Below are positions 33,729 to 39,919 of a DNA stretch of 39,919 bases, in pieces (position 1 is the stretch's first letter; every line of letters begins with the position of its first letter). The notes below the pieces were generated by a model. It was not told the DNA's origin and made no database searches. It saw nothing but the letters and a program-made list of their open reading frames with translations. The position numbers were made by a program, and so were the translations under genes. The DNA is from Candidatus Zixiibacteriota bacterium (lineage in GTDB: Bacteria > Zixibacteria > MSB-5A5 > WJJR01), in contig JACRMA010000089.1 in assembly GCA_016235085.1 (NCBI GenBank), positions 1 through 39,919 of the forward strand, given 5' to 3'.

Positions 33729-34988
33729 CTACGGGCAGCCCGATGCCGGAGACGGGCCATTGCTGAAGGCGTACGCAATCACGGCAACCACATCAAACAC
33801 GTCGGTGGTTCCATTGGCATCGATATCGCACCGTTCGCGCGGGCACAGCGCATCCTGCGTGCAGGCTCCCCCGGCGAAGGCGCGATCGATGATCGCGACA
33901 ACGTCCAGAACGTCGATCTGGCCGTCGCCGGTTGCGTCCCCCTGGGAGAGGCACAGGCAGGGATCACAAGCATCTCCAATCCCATCATGATCGAGATCGT
34001 CCTGCCCCGGATTGAATGTTGTCGGGCAGTTGTCGGGCGAATTCGCAACGCCGTCGGCATCCCAGTCGGCGTTCGCAATTGTGGCCACGGTGGCCAGAGT
34101 GGCTTTAACCATCCGTGTGGCGTAGTCGAAATTCACGTACGACGTGCTGTCGTGGGTGGTGTGATGGACGCTGGAAAACAGGTGTTCAAAAACAAACAGC
34201 GCCTGATACCCGTTCAGGATGAAGGGATACTGATCCACGAGGTATGCCGCCGGGGCCGGATGCCCGGCGATTCCGAGTCGCGACCCGCCGCTGTCCGCCC
34301 AAATCTGCGCGAGCCGGGTGTCCTGGCCAAAGTACAGCCACGCCTCAGCGCTGTTCGGCAGATTGCCGATCATGTCGATGTTGAACATGGCGAGAATGCT
34401 GTCATGCCGCGCACCTGCTTCGTTAGCATAATGCGACGACCCGTACAGGCCCCACTCATGCGCGTCAAACGTTACAAACACAATCGTCGCACCAGTTTGC
34501 TGAGTGGCCAGCACACGCGCCAATTCCAGCACGCCGCAGACGCCGCTCCCGTTATCATCCGCACCGGGCGAGCCGGGGACAGCATCGTAATGCGCGCCGA
34601 CGACAATCTGCAGGTCGGGGCGAGTCGTGCCAAGTTTGGTGGCCACGACATTGTAACATGGCTTGTATCCGCCGAAGACAGATGCTGAGAATGAGTCGTT
34701 GTAAACAGAATCGTACCCAAAGGCCAGAAATCGTGAGTGTATCCAGTCGCGCGCCGCATAGATCGAATCGGTCCCGGCAACCCGTCCATTAAAAGCCTGT
34801 AGACGGTACAAACTGGCCGTGATCGAATCTTGTGCGACCAGCGCGATCAGCGAATCCAGGTTCGCCGTAGGCTGGCGGACGACAATAGCGCGTGCATCGA
34901 TTGCAGGTTCAAACGGAATCAGACTCAACAGATAAAATCCTGCGAAGGCAGGCAGCAAACGGAGAAGTTTCTTCGCTCTTCGGGCCAC
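33729..34988 (-). CDS. Secreted M28 family aminopeptidase with TSP3 and dockerin-like repeats
   Basis: Zinc-dependent exopeptidase. The M28 domain carries all ligands: VVGAHYDAVPGSPGADDNGSG, FVTFDAHEWGLYGS, FNIDMIGN and SSVHHTTHDST. It is followed by thrombospondin type 3-like calcium repeats (DADGVANSPDNCP, DLDHDGIGDACD) and a C-terminal dockerin pair (GDATGDGQIDVLDVVAIIDR, CDIDANGTTDVFDVVAVIAY). The ORF-track start at 35033 is inside tRNA-Leu and cannot be real. The GTG at 34988 (VARRAKKLLRLLPAFAGFYL, a signal peptide) is the likeliest start but has a poor Shine-Dalgarno. The gene begins only 18 nt after the tRNA 3' end and may share its transcript. Confidence 0.88.
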   Translation of the reverse strand: MARRAKKLLRLLPAFAGFYLLSLIPFEPAIDARAIVVRQPTANLDSLIALVAQDSITASLYRLQAFNGRVAGTDSIYAARDWIHSRFLAFGYDSVYNDSFSASVFGGYKPCYNVVATKLGTTRPDLQIVVGAHYDAVPGSPGADDNGSGVCGVLELARVLATQQTGATIVFVTFDAHEWGLYGSSHYANEAGARHDSILAMFNIDMIGNLPNSAEAWLYFGQDTRLAQIWADSGGSRLGIAGHPAPAAYLVDQYPFILNGYQALFVFEHLFSSVHHTTHDSTSYVNFDYATRMVKATLATVATIANADWDADGVANSPDNCPTTFNPGQDDLDHDGIGDACDPCLCLSQGDATGDGQIDVLDVVAIIDRAFAGGACTQDALCPRERCDIDANGTTDVFDVVAVIAYAFSNGPSPASGCP

Positions 34989-35006
34989 GTTTCTGGATGT
35001 GTATAC

Positions 35007-35092
35007 TGCCGGAGGTCGGAATCGAACCGACACGGGATTTAGGTCCCACCGGATTTTGAGTCCGGCGCGTCTGCCAATTTCACCACTCCGGC
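35007..35092 (-). tRNA. tRNA-Leu (anticodon CAA)
   Basis: An 86-nt class II tRNA on the minus strand. The acceptor arms GCCGGAG and CTCCGGC pair fully, the anticodon stem-loop is CCGGA-CTCAAAA-TCCGG with anticodon CAA, there is a long variable arm (GGGACCTAAATCCC), and the T arm is GTCGG-TTCGATT-CCGAC. The discriminator is A and CCA is not encoded. It decodes UUG. Confidence 0.97.
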
Positions 35093-35149
35093 GTCGCTTG
35101 CGTCTTCGGCCACCGCAGACCCGGCCGCTGAAGACATCGAACGGATGCC

Positions 35150-35178
35150 AGAATAAAGATCACTCTGTGGCAAGTCAA
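35150..35178 (-). promoter_or_regulatory. Promoter of tRNA-Leu
   Basis: On the minus strand TTGACT (35178-35173) and TATTCT (35155-35150) are separated by 17 bp, about 58 bp before the tRNA 5' end. The spacing is optimal and the hexamers are close to sigma70 consensus. Confidence 0.65.
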
Positions 35179-35232
35179 TGGTGTCTGACATTGCGTGATC
35201 GGATTGTGGTGCCGGGCTACGACTGACTTCTG

Positions 35233-37197
35233 TCAGGTGATGGCGTTGACCGCGGCGTCTTGATTGTCGGAGTGTTCTGCGACGGTCTCCCGAATTCGCT
35301 GTGCCGGCAGCGACACGACGAACACCGAGCCATCAGGTCCCGATTTCTCCAAGGTCAGATTGCCGCCGTGAAACACGGCAATCTTCTTGGCCAGTGGAAG
35401 CCCCAGTCCGGTCCCCATCTCTTTGGATGTAAAGAAGGGCCGGAAGATACGGTTGCGGTCACTCTCGGGAATGCCTGACCCATGATCGGCTATCTCAATT
35501 CGGAAGAATCCCTCCCGGTCTTGCCCCATTGTCCACTCACGATTCGCCTTCGCGCCACCGGGGAAAACGGCGCTGGTCATTGCCTCGATACTGTTCTGAA
35601 TGAGATTCACGAAGATTTGCCGGAGAAGGAGTGAATCGCCCATTACGTTGTGTGACATGGTATTAGCGCTCGCCAGATGAAGTGTCACGCGAATCTGCGA
35701 TTTGTGTGCCAAGGCCTCGGTTGCGGTGATGGAATCTTGGATGACTTCGGCCAGGTCGACCGGTTCTCGGTCCCCGGTCAGTGGCCGGGCGAATGACAGA
35801 AAACGCTCCAGCATCAGGGCCGTTTCTTCTGTCTCGCCGATCACCGAATCGGCCCATCCGGTTGACCGCGTGTCACCCCCGGTCATCTCGCGGAGGAGCT
35901 TCCCGTAGCCCAAAATCGCCGCCATCGAGTTACGGAGTTGGTGGGCCAGCCCCGCGGCCATCTCACCCAGATCAGCCAGCCGCTGATTCTCGGCGAGTTC
36001 GTCGTATAGCCGCTTGATCTCGGTGAGATCGGTCATCAGGACGCTGAGTCCGACCACCTCATCGAATTCATTGCGAATCAGCGACGTATTCACACCGAGA
36101 TATAGTGGGCCTTCCTCGCCCTTCCGCTCGATCCGCATTTCCCGCCGCGAGTACAACTGGCCGTCCCGAAGCCCCTCTTGGATGACCGCAACCATCTCCG
36201 GGTATAGACCTGCCGCCCGGTAGTCCTTGCCGGGCATCCCCGAGACATCTGTATGCAATGTGTGTTGCGACGCGCGATTTGCTTTCAGGATTGTGCCGTC
36301 ACGTCCCAGGATGAGAACGCCGGTGCTCATCGATGCGAGCATGTACTCGTTGAACCGTTCAATATTGCGGGCTCGCTTCTCCGATTTAACCGCCTGCTCG
36401 CGGCTGGTGTCCGCTTCCTCGATCAGGCGCCGTACCAGCACATCAAACGTGGAGATGACGTACTCCGGGTCATCGGCCGGATGGCCCGGCGCTTCCGGGA
36501 GGAGCCCGCTGGCGACAAGCGCCGACGCACGCTGGCGCATGTCGCGGAAGGGAAGAAGCACGATGCGGTGAAACAGCAGCGCGAAGAGGACGAACGCCGC
36601 CACGATAAATCCGCGCACCCAGAGTTCCAGCCGGAACTGGCGTCTGAGCGCCCCAAGTCCGGGTGCGGCAACACCCGCACACAATTGCGCCGGTAGTCCG
36701 TCGATGGCTCCCTGAATTGTCAGATACTTCCAATACTCGCCATCGGCGCCCCATCCGCTTTCCGGCGTCTGCGGTTTGTCCTCAAACCGTCCCTGGGCTG
36801 TATGCGCCGCTTCTGCGCCCGATGTGCGTATGACATTCCAACGGACAGCGCCACCGTCCGACCGGGGATACGCCACAATCAGATCACCGAGATCGGCTTC
36901 CCGTGCCAGTGTTGCCAGCTCCGTGGGGGTCATCGGTGTGGCGGGAGTTGACGCGTGATGCCGGCTGATGATATCGAGCGCGGCGTTGAGTTTTCCGGTT
37001 ACCCGTGCATCCTCGCGGCGCACAATTCGGTCCAAAAGGAAAATGCCGGAGACATTGCTGGCCGCCACCAGAACGATGAGGAAGAAGAATATCTCCCGCA
37101 CATGCCGTGAGAACGCAATCGGTTTGCTGCCTGTGGCCGGCGAGAGGCTCGTTTGGCCCCGCTTTGAAGTCTTTTTCGTTGAAAGTCTGTCTAACAT
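35233..37197 (-). CDS. Membrane sensor histidine kinase (HAMP-PAS-HisKA-HATPase)
   Basis: A NtrB-like sensor kinase of about 654 residues from the ATG at 37197; the frame is open to 37314, and neither start has a good Shine-Dalgarno. Two membrane helices (EIFFFLIVLVAASNVSG and GFIVAAFVLFALLFHRIVLL) flank a periplasmic sensor region of about 140 residues. A HAMP-like linker follows, then a PAS domain (MLASMSTGVLILGRDGTILKA). The HisKA H-box GEMAAGLAHQLRNSMAAILG carries the phosphorylated His, and the ATPase domain shows N, G1 and G2 boxes (IFVNLIQNSIEA, IADHGSGIP, GTGLGLPLAKK). No response regulator is adjacent. It is divergent from the exosortase gene. Confidence 0.9.
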   Translation of the reverse strand: MLDRLSTKKTSKRGQTSLSPATGSKPIAFSRHVREIFFFLIVLVAASNVSGIFLLDRIVRREDARVTGKLNAALDIISRHHASTPATPMTPTELATLAREADLGDLIVAYPRSDGGAVRWNVIRTSGAEAAHTAQGRFEDKPQTPESGWGADGEYWKYLTIQGAIDGLPAQLCAGVAAPGLGALRRQFRLELWVRGFIVAAFVLFALLFHRIVLLPFRDMRQRASALVASGLLPEAPGHPADDPEYVISTFDVLVRRLIEEADTSREQAVKSEKRARNIERFNEYMLASMSTGVLILGRDGTILKANRASQHTLHTDVSGMPGKDYRAAGLYPEMVAVIQEGLRDGQLYSRREMRIERKGEEGPLYLGVNTSLIRNEFDEVVGLSVLMTDLTEIKRLYDELAENQRLADLGEMAAGLAHQLRNSMAAILGYGKLLREMTGGDTRSTGWADSVIGETEETALMLERFLSFARPLTGDREPVDLAEVIQDSITATEALAHKSQIRVTLHLASANTMSHNVMGDSLLLRQIFVNLIQNSIEAMTSAVFPGGAKANREWTMGQDREGFFRIEIADHGSGIPESDRNRIFRPFFTSKEMGTGLGLPLAKKIAVFHGGNLTLEKSGPDGSVFVVSLPAQRIRETVAEHSDNQDAAVNAIT

Positions 37198-37387
37198 GCT
37201 CCACCGGCTGCGGAATACGCCCGTCCATTGATCCGCGCGGGGTCGTCCATGCTCCCGATCGTTTGACAGGAGCATTCGGGCAACATCCACCCGCTCAGTC
37301 CAACGCCCATTCACATCAGCACTGGACTAATCACATGGCCCATTATAGATTATCGGTAGTACTGGGCGGCTATTGACCTGCGGAATC

Positions 37388-37975
37388 ATGGCAACCGACA
37401 CGGGAAAGGAATTCTCGGTAACGGGCGATCCATCGGACGAATCCCCTGGTGGCTCCGGTTTGGTCGCCCGCTGGCGGCGCCTCCCGCCGGCCGTACGATT
37501 CGTGATTCTCTTCGTGCTGACGCTCGGAGTTCTGTCGCTCATCTACCCGCCCCTCTCGATTCGCTACAATGATCAGATGATGCAGTTCATGGCCGGCACC
37601 GCTTCTGTGGTTGGCTTGGGACTTCGGTTGTTTGGTGTCAACGCCACGGTCGATGGCCGGTTCATCGTGGCACCGGGAATCTCAGTCGAGGTGATCGAGG
37701 AGTGCACCGGCGCTTACGAAGTGATCATCTTCTGGGCGGCGGTCGTCGCATTCCCCGCGCGGTGGCGTGCCAGGCTGATTGGCGTACTCGGCGGAATGAT
37801 CGCTCTGCTTTTTATCAATATCTTGCGCATGATGTTTCTCGTCGCCGTCGGGGGGCGATGGCCGGGATCATTTGATTTCATGCATATCTATTTCTGGCAG
37901 GCCACACTGATTCTGATGATTGTCAGTGTCTGGATTCTTTGGATCAAACTGGTTGCGAGCCGTCCGTCACGGTGA
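37388..37975 (+). CDS. Exosortase/archaeosortase family transpeptidase
   Basis: A 195-residue multi-pass membrane protein. The catalytic triad of the exosortase/archaeosortase superfamily is in place: C106 in EECTGAYE, R147 in NILRMMF, and H166 in DFMHIYFWQ. The short single-domain size and the AFPARWRARLIGVLGG and FWQATLI runs recall XrtH-type enzymes. Such enzymes are thought to cleave C-terminal sorting helices of surface proteins and attach the protein to the envelope. The ORF track begins at a TTG (37373); I prefer the ATG at 37388. The partner membrane gene follows after 12 bp. No protein in this window ends in a PEP-CTERM-like helix with basic tail, so targets must be elsewhere. Confidence 0.85.
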   Translation: MATDTGKEFSVTGDPSDESPGGSGLVARWRRLPPAVRFVILFVLTLGVLSLIYPPLSIRYNDQMMQFMAGTASVVGLGLRLFGVNATVDGRFIVAPGISVEVIEECTGAYEVIIFWAAVVAFPARWRARLIGVLGGMIALLFINILRMMFLVAVGGRWPGSFDFMHIYFWQATLILMIVSVWILWIKLVASRPSR

Positions 37976-37987
37976 TCAGACTCCGGC

Positions 37988-38470
37988 ATGTGGAAGACAT
38001 TACTGTGGTTTCTGGTGCGCCTTTCCGTGGTTTCGGTAGGGCTTTACATCGTGTGGGAGTGGCAGGGGCGGTTTGAGTACACGCTCTTGTTCCGGACGGT
38101 TGCGCTCCCCGTGTACGGCGTGTTCGGGATTCAGCCCAATTCGCTTCGTGATGCGGCGGATGTCATCCTGGACCGCTTCTATAACATCCTGCCGTTTCTG
38201 AGTCTGATGGCGGCGATGTGGGGAATCAGTTGGAAACGGCGCCTGTGGGGCGCGTTGGCCGGGTTTGGCGGCATACTTGTCTGGCACATCTGTTTCACTC
38301 TGATCGTACGGGCAATCCTCATTGCCCATCAGCTCGATCCGACCGCCTACCGGCTTCTGTCACCGTGGTTCCTTTTCTCCGATGCCCTCCCGCTTCTCCT
38401 TTGGGTTGTCATCTGCCACCGTCCGCTGTTCGCCGCGCTGCAGTTGACCTCGCGACCGGTTGCGAAATGA
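37988..38470 (+). CDS. Exosortase-associated membrane protein
   Basis: A 160-residue hydrophobic protein with four likely membrane helices (about 8-25, 65-85, 88-112 and 130-150). The start of the 12-bp spacer after the exosortase stop and the ATGA overlap with the next gene place it in one operon. Small membrane proteins of this sort accompany XrtH-type exosortases in several lineages. No catalytic motif is seen; RFYNILPFLSLMAAM is the most distinctive segment. The partner role is inferred from position. Confidence 0.7.
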   Translation: MWKTLLWFLVRLSVVSVGLYIVWEWQGRFEYTLLFRTVALPVYGVFGIQPNSLRDAADVILDRFYNILPFLSLMAAMWGISWKRRLWGALAGFGGILVWHICFTLIVRAILIAHQLDPTAYRLLSPWFLFSDALPLLLWVVICHRPLFAALQLTSRPVAK

Positions 38471-39138
38471 CACACAGGATTTCGGAGAGTCGATCGCGTG
38501 ATCGGTCCGTCGCGGGACGAACCCTGCGCGCGATTCTCCTATCGTTTGCCATCGCGGCGTGCCTGAGTCTGTCGTGCGGCAAGAAGGACCCGCTGCGGAA
38601 TCTCGAGAAGGCGGTCGTGACCAAGGTCATTGATGGCGACACCATCGAATTGGACGATGGGCGTACCGTTCGCATGCTCGGGATCGACACGCCGGAGAAG
38701 GGACAGGCCGGCGCCGACTCTGCGACTGTGGCCAATACGGCGCTCGTCCTTGGTAAGACCGTCCGTCTTGAGTATGGCCGCGAGCGATTCGACCGCTATG
38801 GGCGGACCCTGGCGTATGTTTATGTGGATCGACGGATGGCCAACCGCGAGATCCTGCGGGCCGGCTGGGCGTATTGCTATTTCTTCGCGCAGAACCTGAC
38901 GCACGCGCGCGAACTGGTTCAGGCGCTCGATTCGGCGATGGTGGAGCGTCGTGGATTGTGGAAGTCGGGGCATCCGGAAACAGCGGATCATTATGTCGGC
39001 TCGGAGTCCGGATTCCGGTTTCACAAGCCCGACTGTCGCAGCGTCTCAGAAATACGGCGCGATTCGCGGGTCAAGTACTCGTCACGCGATTCGGCGATTT
39101 ACCACGGATTCAGCCCCTGCCGCAATTGCGCGCCGTAG
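38467..39138 (+). CDS. Lipoprotein thermonuclease-like (SNase) protein with C-terminal Cys motif
   Basis: The ORF track begins far upstream at 38218, inside the previous gene; the ATG at 38467 overlaps that gene's stop (ATGA). It gives 223 residues with a lipobox (CLSLSCG, Cys37). The SNase domain spans about 48-170: VVTKVIDGDTIEL with metal-binding Asp, VRMLGIDTPE with the next Asp, Thr and Glu, and DRYGRTLAYVYV with a catalytic Arg. The nuclease site looks complete, so it should cut DNA or RNA outside the cytoplasm. A C-terminal motif FHKPDC... and FSPCRNCAP follows, an Ada-like metal-binding Cys unit often found behind such domains. Third gene of the exosortase operon. Confidence 0.9.
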   Translation: MTHRISESRSRDRSVAGRTLRAILLSFAIAACLSLSCGKKDPLRNLEKAVVTKVIDGDTIELDDGRTVRMLGIDTPEKGQAGADSATVANTALVLGKTVRLEYGRERFDRYGRTLAYVYVDRRMANREILRAGWAYCYFFAQNLTHARELVQALDSAMVERRGLWKSGHPETADHYVGSESGFRFHKPDCRSVSEIRRDSRVKYSSRDSAIYHGFSPCRNCAP

Positions 39139-39219
39139 TCTCCCCATACGGATGAATGATAGCGCGAGCATCTGTGACTCGTTGAGAAACCCGTCGATAC
39201 GCGTCCTTAAGAGAAGAAA

Positions 39220-39237
39220 GGTGGGGCAAAGCCCACC
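39220..39237 (-). terminator. Terminator made from repeat family B (minus strand)
   Basis: On the minus strand GGTGGGCTTTGCCCCACC forms a hairpin followed by TTTCTTCTC. It faces the glycosyltransferase gene and would stop its transcription before the nuclease gene. Confidence 0.6.
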
Positions 39238-39262
39238 TGTTTGTCTCGCACAGTGCTGGTAG

Positions 39263-39285
39263 GGTGGGCTCTGCCCACCTTTTTT
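39263..39285 (+). terminator. Rho-independent terminator of the exosortase operon (repeat family B)
   Basis: GGTGGGC-TCT-GCCCACC is a perfect 7-bp hairpin followed by six Ts (39280-39285). It lies about 125 bp after the nuclease stop. The same palindrome family occurs at 22234 and 39220, so a dispersed repeat provides the terminator. Confidence 0.8.
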
Positions 39286-39374
39286 CTCCACCGTTCGCAA
39301 ACTTGCAGCTTCTTCAACAAGCCCATCTTGCCCGTGCGCGAAACGCAAGCGACAAGCGCATGGGGCGAGAGGAA

Positions 39375-39391
39375 GGCGGGCAGAGCCCGCC
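39375..39391 (-). terminator. Hairpin directly behind the glycosyltransferase stop
   Basis: On the minus strand GGCGGGC-TCT-GCCCGCC begins right after the TAG stop and is followed by TTCCTC. It is a GC variant of repeat family B and may act as a first, weaker terminator. Confidence 0.5.
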
Positions 39392-39919
39392 CTACGGCTT
39401 GGCGCGGTATCCGAATCCCACGCGGACGTAATACTTGCCGATTTCTTCGCCATTCAATGAGACCGGCAGGGTGGATATCGCCGAAAGACTGTCGAAGCGC
39501 GGTACGACTTTCTCGCCATCAAGCCAATCGCGGTGGCGCGACACGATGATGATCGTCTTGCCTTGTTGCGCCAGTGCCGGAAACCAGAACTCGTACATGA
39601 GCGGCGGCTCGCCAAATAGGTGTTGTCCTGCGGCATGCCGCGGCCCTTCGGGGGCTCCGTAGAACGCAAGCTCACTTGAGATATTGTACCGGTCGAAACC
39701 GGCGATCAGCGGCTGTGTCGTGTTCGTTCGAACGGATGCTTCGATTGCGGATACCTGCTTCTGCAAATCCTTCCAGCCCGCGATGTCCCAAGTGGACTTG
39801 GGGTATGCGACGCCGGGAAATCCCAGTGCCAGATAATGGAACACCGCTCCGAACAACAGCAACATGGCCACGAGTGTCGGCCGCCACAGCCTCCGCAAAA
39901 TTGCGGTGAATCCCCCACC
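39392..39919 (-). CDS. C-terminal part of a GT39/ArnT-like membrane glycosyltransferase (5' end outside)
   Basis: The frame is open through the right edge (GGFTAILRRLWRPTLVAMLL), so the ORF-track start at 39898 is only an internal TTG. What is visible is a last membrane helix (VAMLLLFGAVFHYLALGF) and a hydrophilic C-terminal domain of about 130 residues. It shows IAGFDRYNISSELAFYGAP, LFGEPPLMYEFWFPA and KTIIIVSRHRDW, the layout of the soluble tails of dolichyl-phosphate-mannose or ArnT-like transferases. These move sugars from lipid carriers to proteins or lipids at the outer face of the inner membrane. The family call rests on the tail only. Confidence 0.65.
   Translation of the reverse strand, partial: GGGFTAILRRLWRPTLVAMLLLFGAVFHYLALGFPGVAYPKSTWDIAGWKDLQKQVSAIEASVRTNTTQPLIAGFDRYNISSELAFYGAPEGPRHAAGQHLFGEPPLMYEFWFPALAQQGKTIIIVSRHRDWLDGEKVVPRFDSLSAISTLPVSLNGEEIGKYYVRVGFGYRAKP

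Noticed and set aside
33987-34688. 233-aa plus-strand ORF
   Set aside because: Antisense to the M28 peptidase catalytic domain; no independent support.
34989-35033. Extended N-terminus of the M28 peptidase in the ORF track
   Set aside because: These codons overlap the 3' part of tRNA-Leu, so translation must begin later.

Overview
The window looks like a chromosomal segment of an uncultured, moderately high-GC Gram-negative bacterium of the FCB superphylum, probably candidate phylum Zixibacteria or a close relative. This rests on three things: secreted proteins ending in NPFNPST-type C-terminal sorting domains, dockerin-like double repeats (GDxxxDGxxDVxD...YxFxGGP) on three secreted proteins, and many lipoproteins with clear lipoboxes. 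The taxonomic call is inference; no rRNA or other marker gene lies in the window.

Layout. The left edge (1-230, minus) holds the start of a DUF47/PhoU-like gene that the ORF track misses because it runs off the window. An HDOD signalling gene (plus) converges on about 20 kb of minus-strand genes. In transcription order, from 21.5 kb down to 1.6 kb, these are: a 16-residue-repeat surface protein; two tandem DUF1573 proteins, the first interrupted by an in-frame TGA; an aromatic amino acid (histidine) ammonia-lyase; a ferredoxin-type aldo/keto reductase; a PNGase F-like secreted glycoamidase; dimethylargininase; RNA 3'-phosphate cyclase; an Old Yellow Enzyme relative with an apparent internal deletion; a dockerin-bearing secreted protein; a MacB/LolD-type ABC exporter pair; an SPFH/flotillin-like protein with N-terminal repeats; and an ABC ATPase with its ABC-2 permease, the latter frameshifted.

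The right half holds a cupin, a membrane-anchored MsrB-MsrA fusion, a small lipoprotein, a large PD40 propeller-amidohydrolase, a PD40 lipoprotein, an M6 metalloprotease, a TIG/dockerin protein, a degenerate M23-like lipoprotein, an M28 peptidase with dockerin directly behind tRNA-Leu(CAA), a PAS histidine kinase, an exosortase/archaeosortase with its small membrane partner, a nuclease lipoprotein, and at the right edge the C-terminal part of a GT39/ArnT-like glycosyltransferase.

The general theme is cell-surface and periplasmic function: protein export, sorting, proteolysis, deglycosylation and repair of oxidised protein. Intergenic spaces are rich in short palindromic repeats of at least six families, often in head-to-head pairs, and some double as transcription terminators.

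The most striking observation is the upstream DUF1573 gene. A single in-frame UGA sits exactly where its neighbouring paralogue has a cysteine (PG-UGA-GCTKAP against PGCGCTKAP). The frame is open on both sides, and a 7-bp stem-loop lies 17 nt downstream of the UGA with G as the first loop base, matching the usual bacterial SECIS geometry. This is a candidate new selenoprotein family; a nonsense mutation is the main alternative.
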